DNA of 11,676 bases from CAYLZW01 sp964388085 (GCA_964388085.1 CAYLZW010000186.1:1-11676); one strand, 5' to 3'; counted from the stretch's first letter, positions 1 to 7,198 are shown. Translations and numbers: made by a program. Notes: generated from the sequence alone by a model not told the origin.

Positions 1-1112
1 ACCGCGCGCAGCACGTCGATGCGGTCGCGGTACTTGCCGCCCCACTCCTCGGCGATCTCCTTGGAGCCGAGCGACATCTCCTCGAGGAGGAACACCGCGT
101 CGGCCGTGTGCATGAGCGCCTCGCCGCCGACCGGCTGGCCGGTCTCCTTGATCTGGCCGACGCACAGGCAGGTCACGCCCTGCTCGTGGTTGTAGGTCTT
201 GAGCGCGGACAGGTTGTCCGCCGTGCGCGCCTTCGAGGGGTCGAGCATATTGAGCGAGTCGATGACGACGAAGTCGATCTCCTCTTTCTCGACGAGGTAA
301 CGGTAGCGGGTGACGAAGTCGTCCCAGGTCTGACCGCGGTGATACTGCGCCTCGAGCACGTACAGGCGCTCGAGCACCTCCTTCTCGAAGCGCGCGTCGT
401 CGAGGCCGGTGACCTGCCGCCCGATCTTGATGAAGCGCGAGCAGAGGTCGTCGCGGCCGGAGCCGGTGGCGTCGTGAAAGCCCTCCTCGGCGACGATGAG
501 GGCGACCTTCGAGCCCGCGGCCGCCACCCGCGCCAGCGTCGACAGCGACGAGCGCGTCTTGCCCTTGCCCGGAGGGCCGGCGAACGCGATCGTGCAGCCG
601 CGCGGCAGACCACCGAGGCTGTGCTCGCCGTCCTCGCTGAGGCACATGACGTCGAGGGCGGTGCCCGTGGGGACCGCGTCCTGCGTCTTCACGCGGTCGT
701 CCAAGAGGTGCGGCCGGATCACCTCGGAGTCGAGGCCGCGATCCTGATCCTGTACCGGCGGCGCGGCCGCGAAGGGCAGCGACGCGGGATCGGGCGCTCC
801 CGGCATCCCCGCGCCCCCCATGAAGCCTTGCATCATCTGCATGAAGGCCATCATCGGGTTCGGTTGCACGCCCATGGGCGGCATGCCGGGGTAGCCCATG
901 GCCTGCTGCGGCATCATCGGCATGGCCTGCGGCATCGGCTGACCCGGCATCGGCTGGCCCATGGGCACCATGCCGGGCATGGCGCCGGGCATCGCGGCCA
1001 TCATGCCGGGAGGCATCTGCGGCATCCCCGCCGGCGCGGCTTGCGGTGGCGGCGTCTGCTGCGCCGGAGCCTCGGGCGCCTGCTCGTCTTGCTTCTTCTT
1101 TCGCGCGGCCAT
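1..1112 (-). CDS. RadA/RecA-like P-loop ATPase with Met/Pro-rich N-terminus (partial, 3' end beyond window)
   Basis: Partial gene of 370 codons, read on the minus strand from ATG at 1112-1110 and still open at base 1. Residues 179-186 are a Walker A motif (GPPGKGKT), and EIDFVVIDSLN around residues 279-287 is the Walker B, with Asp285. The stretch GQIKETGQPVGGEALMHTADAVFLLE resembles the RecA/RadA motif region before the last core strands, and the visible end, RIDVLRA, matches where RadA proteins read LRAVKNRFG. These features suggest a RadA/Sms-like DNA-repair ATPase core, but the RadA N-terminal four-Cys zinc finger is absent. Instead residues 30-103 hold 23 Met mixed with Pro, Gly and Gln, after a basic start (MAARKKK). 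GAGGGA about 7 bases upstream of the ATG is the likely ribosome site. An archaeal-type RecA/KaiC-like or plasmid RepA-like ATPase is possible. The fold is confident; the precise family is not. Confidence 0.82.
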   Translation of the reverse strand, partial: MAARKKKQDEQAPEAPAQQTPPPQAAPAGMPQMPPGMMAAMPGAMPGMVPMGQPMPGQPMPQAMPMMPQQAMGYPGMPPMGVQPNPMMAFMQMMQGFMGGAGMPGAPDPASLPFAAAPPVQDQDRGLDSEVIRPHLLDDRVKTQDAVPTGTALDVMCLSEDGEHSLGGLPRGCTIAFAGPPGKGKTRSSLSTLARVAAAGSKVALIVAEEGFHDATGSGRDDLCSRFIKIGRQVTGLDDARFEKEVLERLYVLEAQYHRGQTWDDFVTRYRYLVEKEEIDFVVIDSLNMLDPSKARTADNLSALKTYNHEQGVTCLCVGQIKETGQPVGGEALMHTADAVFLLEEMSLGSKEIAEEWGGKYRDRIDVLRA

Positions 1113-1307
1113 GCGTCGTCCCTCGTCGTGGGGCGACGTGTCTAGCGCAGGCGGCTCAGAAGGAACAGCCGGAGCCGTAGCGCGGAGTCACGGCCAGCAC
1201 CCGCGCGGCGGCTCTCGTGACGCGAGCCTGGAGCGAAAGAGAGGGTGGCGAGGACTCCGGGAGCTGAGCCCGAGATCCGACGAGGAGCCTGCGCCTCTCC
1301 TGGGAGC

Positions 1308-1964
1308 TCAGTTGCGAACGACGTTGTCGAACAGGCGGATGTAGCGGGTGTCCGCGAAGTCCTTGATGGACTTCGGATCAATGCGCGCGGCGCGGTCGCG
1401 GGTGATCTTGGCCTCGAACCAGGTGGCTGCGTCGCTCTCGTTGTCCGCGACGAGAGGGTTCACGCCGCGTACGGCGATGGTGCGCACGATGGGCACCTCG
1501 TCGGCGAGGGTGCGCGCGATGAGGGCCGCCTCCTCCTCGAGCAGCTTCTTGTCGCCGCCCTTCCAGGTGATGAGGGCGACGACGTGGTCAGGGTCGCTGT
1601 AGTCGAGCTGGTACACGGCCACGCGGCCGGGCAGCGCCTTCTTGAGGGCCACCGCGGCGTCGCTCTCGAGCTTCTTGCCGACCTCGTCACAGGTGGCGCC
1701 GATCTTCTCCACCTTGGCGACCGAGGCCTTGAGCTTCTTGACGCTCATCTTCGCCATGCGCGCGATCTTCTGATCGCGCTTCCGCTCGCTCTTGATCTTC
1801 TGCACCTTCGGCTCGCCGAGCGCGTCGAGGTAGCCGCAGAACACGCGGAAGTCCTCGCCGCTCACGTCGGGCGCCGCGCTCGCGGCGGGCGCGCTGAGCG
1901 CCACGGCGAGACAGAGGCAGAGCAACGCGGGCACGGTGGGGGGACGACGATGGCGACGACGCAT
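1308..1964 (-). CDS. secreted protein of unknown function, 218 aa
   Basis: I do not recognise this family. The N-terminus (MRRRHRRPP, a hydrophobic run, then ALSAPAASA) is a clear Sec signal peptide, probably cleaved after the ASA near residue 30, so the product is exported. The mature part has only two cysteines, Cys43 and Cys92, which could form one disulfide. Residues 53-110 are Lys-rich and probably helical. Residues 111-170 look like a beta/alpha unit (VAVYQLDYSDPDHVVALITW). The ATG at 1964 is not the only possible start: an in-frame GTG at 1970-1968 lies 6 bases from the GGAGG core of the ribosome site, whereas the ATG lies 12 bases away, so the true start may add Met-Pro. The reading frame stays open up to 2648, but that region lacks a signal peptide and covers a good promoter. 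It lies upstream of the ATPase gene in the same direction with a 195-bp gap, so co-transcription is uncertain. Confidence 0.8.
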   Translation of the reverse strand: MRRRHRRPPTVPALLCLCLAVALSAPAASAAPDVSGEDFRVFCGYLDALGEPKVQKIKSERKRDQKIARMAKMSVKKLKASVAKVEKIGATCDEVGKKLESDAAVALKKALPGRVAVYQLDYSDPDHVVALITWKGGDKKLLEEEAALIARTLADEVPIVRTIAVRGVNPLVADNESDAATWFEAKITRDRAARIDPKSIKDFADTRYIRLFDNVVRN

Positions 1965-1974
1965 GGGCACTTCA

Positions 1975-1981
1975 CTCCTCC
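1975..1981 (-). promoter_or_regulatory. ribosome binding site GGAGGAG of the secreted-protein gene
   Basis: Minus-strand GGAGGAG. Its GGAGG core is 12 bases from the ATG at 1964 and 6 bases from the in-frame GTG at 1970, so it favours the GTG or leaves both open. It rules out the far upstream in-frame ATG codons. Confidence 0.6.
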
Positions 1982-1999
1982 GCTCGACGACGGGGGCAC

Positions 2000-2029
2000 A
2001 CGCTAGGGATGGCGAGAACACGCTGTCAA
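2000..2029 (-). promoter_or_regulatory. sigma-70-like promoter for the 1308-1964 gene
   Basis: On the minus strand TTGACA (2029-2024) is a perfect -35 element, followed by an 18-base spacer and TAGCGT (2005-2000) as -10. The predicted transcript start near 1993 gives a leader of about 25-30 bases carrying the GGAGGAG site. This is the best promoter match in the window. It was judged by consensus and spacing only. Confidence 0.6.
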
Positions 2030-2197
2030 GCGCGCGAGGACGTCGCGCGCCCGAGCCACCGAACAGCCGTTCGACGATGCCGCTACCTCGTGCATTCACG
2101 GACCCCGGTGGCGCTGATCGCGCCGCGAGGCCGGTTCTTACGGCGGCGCGCCGGGGTGCGCGTCGGGCGATCCCGCGCTGTGGGCGGCGCCAAAGCC

Positions 2198-2206
2198 TGG
2201 TAGGGT
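2198..2206 (+). promoter_or_regulatory. candidate extended -10 element for the metalloprotease gene
   Basis: TGGTAGGGT carries a TG extension before TAGGGT, the same TAGnnT type seen before several other genes here. No good -35 lies 16-18 bases upstream. It would give a leader of about 65-70 bases. Confidence 0.3.
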
Positions 2207-2267
2207 GCCGCGCCCCGTGCGCCGCCGTGCCCGAGGCGCACCCTGGTGACTGCGGTCCAGCCTCGTC

Positions 2268-2271
2268 GGAG
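2268..2271 (+). promoter_or_regulatory. ribosome binding site GGAG that sets the protease start
   Basis: GGAG lies 9 bases before the ATG at 2281. Together with the signal peptide that begins at that ATG, it decides this start over the in-frame ATG codons at 1936 and later. Confidence 0.6.
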
Positions 2272-2280
2272 CTTACTGAC

Positions 2281-5049
2281 ATGACCCGAGCGTCCTCCTC
2301 CCTCGCACGCCTCTGCCTCGTGACCTCTTTGCTGATGCCGGTCGCCGGATACGCGCAGTCGACGAACATCCCTGCGCCGGTGGCGCCGCACGCTCCGCTC
2401 GATCCGACGCGGGATGACGCGCGCGAGCTGTTCTTGTCCACCTCGTGGAGCGCGTTCGATCCGACGATGAGCGAGGCCTCGGACGTGGACGTGCGCCTAG
2501 GGCGCTTCGGTGATCGCGTGCTGCTGCGCGCCGTGCCGCTCGTCGACGGCGTGCGCGTCGAGGGCGCCGATCGCCTGGCCACCTTCGACGCCGGCCGCCT
2601 CGTGCGCTGGCGCAAGGGCGCCGCGCTCGCCGCCAAGACCGGCTTCACGATCTCGCGCGAGGAGGCGCTGCTGGTCGCGTCCGAGAGCGTGCCGGGCGGC
2701 CTCTTCCGGGACGTGACGGTGGAGCGCGTCGGCGGCTTCGCCCGGAAGGTGTGGCTCGCCCACGACGACGGCCTCTACGCGGCTTGGCGCGTGCGCGTGC
2801 CGACGCTGCACCTGCGCGATCTCTCCGATGTGTACGTCGACGCCAGCACCGGCAAGGTGCTGCGCCGCGTGCCCGTGGCGCGCTTCGCGGACGGCGGCGT
2901 GAGCGACGCCGGCGACGAGGACGCGGGCGAGATCGGCGACGTAGACGCGGGCGTGGACGTCGTGGACAGCGGCCCCACCGGCAGCGACGCCGGCCCCCTG
3001 CCGGCGGCGCCGACGGCCGCGCGCGTGTTCGCCTACGCGCCGAACGCGAGCGGCGTCGACACCGGCGACCTCGTCGACGTGGATCTCGCGGCCCTGCGCC
3101 CCGCCTTCGAGGGCGGCTACCTGCGCGGTGACTTCGTCGAGACGCACAACTGCTGCAAGCAGTACGTCTGCACGGACGGCTCCGACGACTGCCTGCCCGA
3201 GCAGCGCCGCTGCGCGCGCGCCGACGACGCCGAGCCCATCGACAGCGACCTCTTCCTCGAGATCCCCACGGACAACCTGCCCATCCCCGCCGGCGTCGAC
3301 CTCGGCGAGGTGCTCTACGCGCGCACGGTGTTCTGCGCCGAGCTGCCCCGCATCCAGAGCGACGCCGACGGCTGGGCGGCGGATCCGGTCGACGTCGAGC
3401 GCGCCACGAACGAGCTCGGCGGCCTCGCCTCCGAGGAGGACGCCTTCGCCGAGGTGCAGGCCTACTACTCGACCATGCAGTTCTTCGCGCATCTGCGCGA
3501 GGTCCTCGGCGACGCGACCTGGTGTCTCGGCGGCGAGTCCATGCGCTGCGAGGCGGACGGCTCGCCCACGCTCGGTGACGACGGAGAGCCCCTGCGCCCC
3601 TACCACGTGTCGACGAACCTGCTCATCCCCGAGATCGACGCCACCGCGCTCCTGCAGCAGCTGCTCGGCGGCAAGGGCCGCGATCCCGGCAACCCCATCA
3701 TCGTGGACGACTACCAGCGCATGGACAACGCCGCCTTCGTGCCTGCGCTGTCGGGCTCTCCCATCGAGGTGCCGGAGGAGTTCGAGGAGCTGGTCGCCGT
3801 GTTCAACCGCGAGTTCGACTCGAACCTGTACTTCCAGGGCAAGCGCGACTTCGCCTACGACGGCGACATCGTGTTCCACGAGTTCACGCACGCCGTCGTG
3901 CACAGCTTCGTCCCGGAGCTCGGCTCGCTCTGGCACGACGCGCAGGGCTCCATGGCCGAGCCCGGCGCCATGAACGAGGGCTGGTCCGACTACTTCTCCG
4001 CCTCCTTCACCGGCAACTCCGGCACGGGCGAGTACGGCGGCCAGGCCATCAGCGGCGGCGAGCTCGCGCTGCGCGACGCCGACAACGACAAGCGCTGTCC
4101 CGACCACATCACCGGCGAGGTGCACGACGACAGCCAGCCGTGGGCCGGCGCGCTCTGGGACCTCCGGGAGGCCGTCATCGCCAGCGAAGGCGAGGCTGCC
4201 GTGGACGCGCTCGATCAGGCGCTGCTGCTCGCGCTCGCCGAGTCGGAGTCGAACGAGAGCTTCGCCGCGCAGGCCGCGCGCGTCGCCGACGTCGTGGAGT
4301 CGACCTTCGACGCCGATCTGCGCGCGAGCGCCGAGGCCGCCTTCGAGGCGCACGGCATCACCTCCTGTGAGCGCGTGTGGCCGCTCTCGACGCTCGAAGA
4401 GGACGGCAGCGCCACGGTGACACCGAAGGAGGCCCTGTTCATCAACGGCCCCGCGGAGGTCGGCACCTCGAACGTCGCCCCCGCCGCGGTGCAGCTGCGC
4501 CTCGAGCTTCCGCGCGGCGCCACCTCCTTCGCCCTGAAGTGGGAGCAGTCGAACGCCGGCGCCGGCCAGTTCACCGGCAGCGGCGATCCGGTGGTCGTGC
4601 AGATCCTGTCCGTGGAGTCGGAGGAGCCCGTGCAGTGGGTCTACGAGGGCGTCGAGCAGGCGGCCAAGGCCGTGTTCGACGACGGCAGCGAGGTCGGCTT
4701 CGACGCGCTCGATCCGCAGACCAACGCCGTCGTCGGGACGCCGAACAACAACGGCGTGTCGAACGCCAACTACACGGTGCAGCTCACGAGCGACCCATGC
4801 GCCGCGCGCACCTTCCATGTGCAGATGGTGAACCGCGCCGAGCCCGTGCGCCTCGGCAACCTGCGCGTCGAGATCGACACCTCCGACCAGGCCTGCGCGA
4901 CGGACGGCCCGGCCGACGGCGGCGTCAACCCCGAGGCGCCCGAGGACTGCAACTGCACGACGACGACGGGCAGCGGTATGCCTGCGCTCTTCGGCCTCGC
5001 GCTGCTGTTTGGGACGTTGGCGCTCGTGGGTCGTCGTCGACGTCGCTGA
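2281..5049 (+). CDS. secreted zinc metalloprotease (M4/M36-like) with MYXO-CTERM anchor, 922 aa
   Basis: Exported gluzincin-type endopeptidase. Order of parts: signal peptide (residues 1-25, ending GYA before QST); an FTP/PepSY-like propeptide, about 45-205, ending in DVYVDASTGKVLRR; an Asp/Ala/Gly linker, about 204-245; a Cys-rich segment with Cys291, 292, 297, 304 and 311; and the catalytic domain with HEFTH (His533, Glu534, His537), then NEGWSD, whose Glu566 is the likely third zinc ligand. His615 in GEVHDDSQPW, followed by GALWDLR, resembles the M36 EVWA region. The 29-residue spacing from His537 to Glu566 and the GWSD motif look closer to M36 fungalysin than to thermolysin. A beta-rich domain (about 700-880) precedes the tail: Cys890 and Cys892, a hydrophobic helix (about 900-917) and Arg918-922. 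That tail fits MYXO-CTERM processing by a myxosortase and surface anchoring. The propeptide suggests an inhibited zymogen. The substrate is unknown. Confidence 0.93.
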   Translation: MTRASSSLARLCLVTSLLMPVAGYAQSTNIPAPVAPHAPLDPTRDDARELFLSTSWSAFDPTMSEASDVDVRLGRFGDRVLLRAVPLVDGVRVEGADRLATFDAGRLVRWRKGAALAAKTGFTISREEALLVASESVPGGLFRDVTVERVGGFARKVWLAHDDGLYAAWRVRVPTLHLRDLSDVYVDASTGKVLRRVPVARFADGGVSDAGDEDAGEIGDVDAGVDVVDSGPTGSDAGPLPAAPTAARVFAYAPNASGVDTGDLVDVDLAALRPAFEGGYLRGDFVETHNCCKQYVCTDGSDDCLPEQRRCARADDAEPIDSDLFLEIPTDNLPIPAGVDLGEVLYARTVFCAELPRIQSDADGWAADPVDVERATNELGGLASEEDAFAEVQAYYSTMQFFAHLREVLGDATWCLGGESMRCEADGSPTLGDDGEPLRPYHVSTNLLIPEIDATALLQQLLGGKGRDPGNPIIVDDYQRMDNAAFVPALSGSPIEVPEEFEELVAVFNREFDSNLYFQGKRDFAYDGDIVFHEFTHAVVHSFVPELGSLWHDAQGSMAEPGAMNEGWSDYFSASFTGNSGTGEYGGQAISGGELALRDADNDKRCPDHITGEVHDDSQPWAGALWDLREAVIASEGEAAVDALDQALLLALAESESNESFAAQAARVADVVESTFDADLRASAEAAFEAHGITSCERVWPLSTLEEDGSATVTPKEALFINGPAEVGTSNVAPAAVQLRLELPRGATSFALKWEQSNAGAGQFTGSGDPVVVQILSVESEEPVQWVYEGVEQAAKAVFDDGSEVGFDALDPQTNAVVGTPNNNGVSNANYTVQLTSDPCAARTFHVQMVNRAEPVRLGNLRVEIDTSDQACATDGPADGGVNPEAPEDCNCTTTTGSGMPALFGLALLFGTLALVGRRRRR

Positions 5050-5080
5050 GCGACGAACGCGATCCTCCCGCAACTCTCAC

Positions 5081-5123
5081 GCGACGCCGCAACGGAACCG
5101 CGACAGGTCCTTTGCGGCGTTGC
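5081..5123. terminator. candidate bidirectional terminator between convergent genes
   Basis: ACGCCGCAA (5084-5092) and TTGCGGCGT (5112-5120) are perfect inverted arms, extendable by three pairs (one G-U) to a 12-bp stem with a 19-base loop. It sits in the 149-bp gap between two converging stop codons, as expected for a shared terminator. There is no T-tract directly after the stem on the plus strand (AAATTT comes about 13 bases later), so an intrinsic mechanism is uncertain. Confidence 0.45.
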
Positions 5124-5166
5124 GACGTTGTGTGAAATTTCCGGTTCGGCGTTGGAGCCGCCACGG

Positions 5167-5225
5167 CCTACAGCTCGACCGTCCTACAGCTCGACCCTCT
5201 ACAGCTCGACGTCCTCCAGCTCGAC
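5167..5225. repeat. four-copy 15-16-bp tandem repeat across a stop codon
   Basis: Plus-strand units CCTACAGCTCGAC begin at 5167, 5183, 5198 (first base T) and 5213 (CCTCCAGCTCGAC), with spacings of 16, 15 and 15. Read on the minus strand the unit is GTCGAGCTG plus GAG or TAG. The innermost unit codes VELED of the lipoprotein. The next carries its stop codon (5201-5199). The outer two are non-coding, one with a second in-frame TAG at 5186-5184. Confidence 0.85.
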
Positions 5226-5660
5226 GTCGAACAGGCCGTTCAGGGTGCGGCCGTTATCGAAGGTGACGGCGAAGCTCCCCTTGGCGGGGCCGGGCTCGTT
5301 GCCGCCCTCGTCGAAGGTGATGTGGGCCGTGTCATAGGCAGGGAAGGTGTCGCCCGCCGCGACCACGCGCTCGACGACGCCGCCGTGCGCCGCCAGATCG
5401 ATGGGCTCGCCGCTCACGATGCCTCCCTCGGGAGTGTCGAGGACGATCTTCGCGACCACGTCGTCACCGCCGCCGCCCTCGAGCGTCTGCAGGTACTCGA
5501 GCTGCAGCGCGAGGGTCGGCTGGTAGCGGACGAGGCGGGTGTGGTCGAACGCGAGCGAGACGTTGCTCGAGATGGATCCCTCGAGGTGGTTCGGCGGGTC
5601 GCCACAAGCGGCGGTGACGACGACGAAGGCGAGCGAAGCAGCGGCGGTCACGAGGCGCAT
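5199..5660 (-). CDS. small putative lipoprotein, 153 aa, function unknown
   Basis: The start (MRLVTAAASLAFVVVTAAC) reads as a lipoprotein signal with the lipidated residue at Cys19. The lipobox is TAAC, so the -3 position is Thr rather than the usual Leu/Val/Ile. The mature part has no further Cys and alternates polar and hydrophobic residues, suggesting a small beta-sandwich. Notable stretches are GSISSNVSLAFDHTRLVRY, LQLEYLQTLEGGGGDD and GSFAVTFDNGRTLNG. I cannot assign a function. GGAG ends 7 bases before the ATG at 5660. It follows the propeller lipoprotein gene by only 54 bp in the same direction, so the two are probably one transcript and may act together at a membrane. The C-terminus (FDVELEDVEL) is built from a DNA repeat that continues past the stop codon. 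A non-lipidated secreted protein is the alternative. Confidence 0.8.
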   Translation of the reverse strand: MRLVTAAASLAFVVVTAACGDPPNHLEGSISSNVSLAFDHTRLVRYQPTLALQLEYLQTLEGGGGDDVVAKIVLDTPEGGIVSGEPIDLAAHGGVVERVVAAGDTFPAYDTAHITFDEGGNEPGPAKGSFAVTFDNGRTLNGLFDVELEDVEL

Positions 5661-5714
5661 TCAGGCTCTCCGAAAGGAAGCGCGGGTTCATGGGTGCGCA
5701 CGAGGGCGGCAGGA

Positions 5715-7106
5715 TCAGCGCGGCGAGAGCAGGTGCAGCACGGCGCGCTCGCGGGCGGCGTTGCGGGAGACGATGGCGATGTTGTCGTCCGCTCCCACCG
5801 CCATGTCGATCTCGAGGCCCTCGAGCTCCTCGTCGTCCCCGCCGAGGTCCTGCTTCTTCCACACCGACGATCCCTGGCGCACGGCGACGCGCACGCCGTC
5901 GACGGCCGGGTTGCAGGTGCCGTCCGTGGGGCCGCCGCAGTAGCGATACGCGAGCACGGGCGTGCCGTCGCCGAGGAAGCCGAGCTGCGGGGAGCGTCCG
6001 GTCAGGCCGATCTGATCGACCGGCTCGGCGGTCCAGGTGGCGCCGTCGTCGCTGCTGACCCAGAACACGAGGTCATCGGCGTCCTTGTCGTGGTAGGCGG
6101 CCACCCAGCCGAGGGACGCGTGCCAGCCGACGGCCACGCGGTAGTCGGTCTCCTTGCGATCGACGAGCTGCACCTCGAGGTAGGAGCCGTCGGTCTGCTC
6201 GACGGCGACGTAAAGGCCGGCGCCCACCGTGTAGCTGCCGCCCTCCCCGTCCGGGAAGACGTTGCTGCCGAGGATCTCGTGGCTCGTGATGACGCGTCCG
6301 CCCTCGCCGAAGGCGACGTTCGAGTGGTAGCCCGCGCCCGCCTCGGTGGAGATGCTCGCGAGCGCGAAGCTACCGTCACCGCGCGCGATCTCGAGGTCGG
6401 CGCCGTAGATGTCCTTGTCGGCGAAGCCGTTGTGAAAGTCCTGGTAGCTGATGGCGATCTCCCCCTCGTCGGACACGGCGATGCCCGGATAGAGGCCGAC
6501 GGTGTCGCCGATCTGGCAGTAGGGGTCCTCGCCGCCCGCGTCGAGCCGGCAGGGCGTGCCGGTGGCGGAGTCGGTGGCGACGATCTGCGTCTGAAAGCCT
6601 GCGCCGGACTCGCGCGCGAAGGCGAGGTCCGAGGCGCCGCAGTATCCGTTCGCGTCCTCACCGCCGCCGTACGCGAGCACGAGCTCTCCCGCCGGAGTCA
6701 CGGCCATGTCGACGGCCTGCGTCGCCGCGCCGCGGACGCTCTCGACCACGCGCGTCGTCACGGCGTCACCCGCGGGCTCGGCGACGGTGACGTCGACGAA
6801 TTCGCCCGCCTCCACCTCACCGCCGCCGAACAGTTGGCACTCGAAGGAGCCGGTGCCGGACGTGACGTAGGCGACCGCCCAGCGTCCGTCGTCGCGCAGC
6901 GCCACCGCCAGGCCGCGGTTGCCGAGCGGCTGTACCTCCTCGAGGAAGCGGGTCTCGACCGTGAAGAGCGCGTCGTCGCTCACCTCGCCGCCGGCGTCGG
7001 TGGCGGATCCACCGTCGGGGCTCGGGACGTTTTCGTCGCCCGGCGAGCAGGCGAGGGACGACGACGACAGCAGTGCCAAAGCGAAGGCGCGGGCGGGCGA
7101 GAGCAT
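5715..7106 (-). CDS. Asp-box (BNR-type) beta-propeller-like lipoprotein, 463 aa
   Basis: The N-terminus (MLSPARAFALALLSSSSLAC) is a lipoprotein signal with Cys20 as the lipid site, followed by a flexible Asp/Gly/Ala linker. The rest consists of repeated short beta-hairpins typical of propeller blades, such as GRWAVAYVTSG, GELVLAYGGGED, GEIAISYQDFHNG, GWVAAYHDKDAD, GTPVLAYRYCGG and DNIAIVSRN. One copy is a canonical Asp-box: SSDDGATW at residues 351-358, matching SxDxGxTW. Asp-boxes occur in sialidases and other propellers and are structural, so this does not show enzyme activity. I see no sialidase-type FRIP or RIP motif, and binding or scaffold roles are equally possible. The start at 7106 is chosen because GGAGGAG lies 4 bases upstream and the signal peptide starts there; the frame itself extends to an ATG at 7211. 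It heads a likely two-gene operon with the small lipoprotein gene downstream. Confidence 0.85.
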   Translation of the reverse strand: MLSPARAFALALLSSSSLACSPGDENVPSPDGGSATDAGGEVSDDALFTVETRFLEEVQPLGNRGLAVALRDDGRWAVAYVTSGTGSFECQLFGGGEVEAGEFVDVTVAEPAGDAVTTRVVESVRGAATQAVDMAVTPAGELVLAYGGGEDANGYCGASDLAFARESGAGFQTQIVATDSATGTPCRLDAGGEDPYCQIGDTVGLYPGIAVSDEGEIAISYQDFHNGFADKDIYGADLEIARGDGSFALASISTEAGAGYHSNVAFGEGGRVITSHEILGSNVFPDGEGGSYTVGAGLYVAVEQTDGSYLEVQLVDRKETDYRVAVGWHASLGWVAAYHDKDADDLVFWVSSDDGATWTAEPVDQIGLTGRSPQLGFLGDGTPVLAYRYCGGPTDGTCNPAVDGVRVAVRQGSSVWKKQDLGGDDEELEGLEIDMAVGADDNIAIVSRNAARERAVLHLLSPR

Positions 7107-7110
7107 CGTT

Positions 7111-7117
7111 CTCCTCC
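7111..7117 (-). promoter_or_regulatory. ribosome binding site GGAGGAG of the propeller lipoprotein gene
   Basis: Minus-strand GGAGGAG followed by AACG and the ATG at 7106. The strong match decides the start and shows that the in-frame extension to 7211 is not translated. Confidence 0.75.
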
Positions 7118-7130
7118 GAGAGACGCCGGC

Positions 7131-7138
7131 AGTATGCA
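7131..7138 (-). promoter_or_regulatory. candidate -10 element for the propeller operon
   Basis: Minus-strand TGCATACT contains CATACT (7136-7131) with TG just before it. It would place transcription start about 18 bases before the ATG, a short leader that still includes the ribosome site. No recognisable -35 is present, so this is weak. Confidence 0.25.
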
Positions 7139-7198
7139 AGATGTCGGCTCGCGCTGCAGAGCGGGGGCGTCCGGCGATCCGACGGGCTCTCCGCGGTC

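Larger units (their letters stand above)
1965..2280. other. divergent intergenic region between the secreted-protein and metalloprotease genes
   Basis: 316 bases without a credible gene. The left part holds the minus-strand promoter at 2000-2029. Towards the protease lies TGGTAGGGT (2198-2206), an extended -10-like element without a visible -35. Around it, AGGGTGC (2202-2208) and GCACCCT (2238-2244) form a 7-bp inverted repeat, and CGGCGCGCCG (2144-2153) is a 10-bp palindrome of little weight in GC-rich DNA. The protease frame is open through the whole region but with no signal peptide or ribosome site before 2281, so I treat it as non-coding. Confidence 0.6.

Noticed and set aside
108..1145. 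345-codon plus-strand reading frame at the left end
   Set aside because: The opposite strand encodes Walker A and B motifs in one continuous frame; the plus translation is His/Arg/Leu-rich filler.
1210..1228. Hairpin GGCTCTCG-TGA-CGCGAGCC between the secreted-protein and ATPase genes
   Set aside because: One mismatch and no T-tract on the minus strand. Such hairpins are common by chance in GC-rich DNA, so it is not called a terminator.
2102..2157. Inverted ACCCCGG/CCGGGGT arms in the divergent spacer
   Set aside because: Only 7 bp with a 42-base loop in very GC-rich sequence; not above expectation.
1936..2280. Upstream extension of the metalloprotease to ATG 1936
   Set aside because: It would bury the signal peptide behind 115 residues, overlap the divergent gene and its promoter, and lacks a ribosome site.
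3820..3840. SNLYFQG in the protease, resembling the TEV protease site
   Set aside because: The key P6 Glu is Ser, and the position just before the HExxH helix matches an ordinary conserved strand in this enzyme class. Coincidence.
2497..5073. 858-codon minus-strand reading frame antisense to the protease
   Set aside because: Low-complexity Ala/Val/Arg/His translation without domains, overlapping a gene with clear catalytic motifs. It is a by-product of GC-biased third positions.
5167..5225. CRISPR-like or integron-like interpretation of the short tandem repeats
   Set aside because: Units are contiguous with no spacers and partly coding; the 7199-7246 repeat likewise has no spacers.
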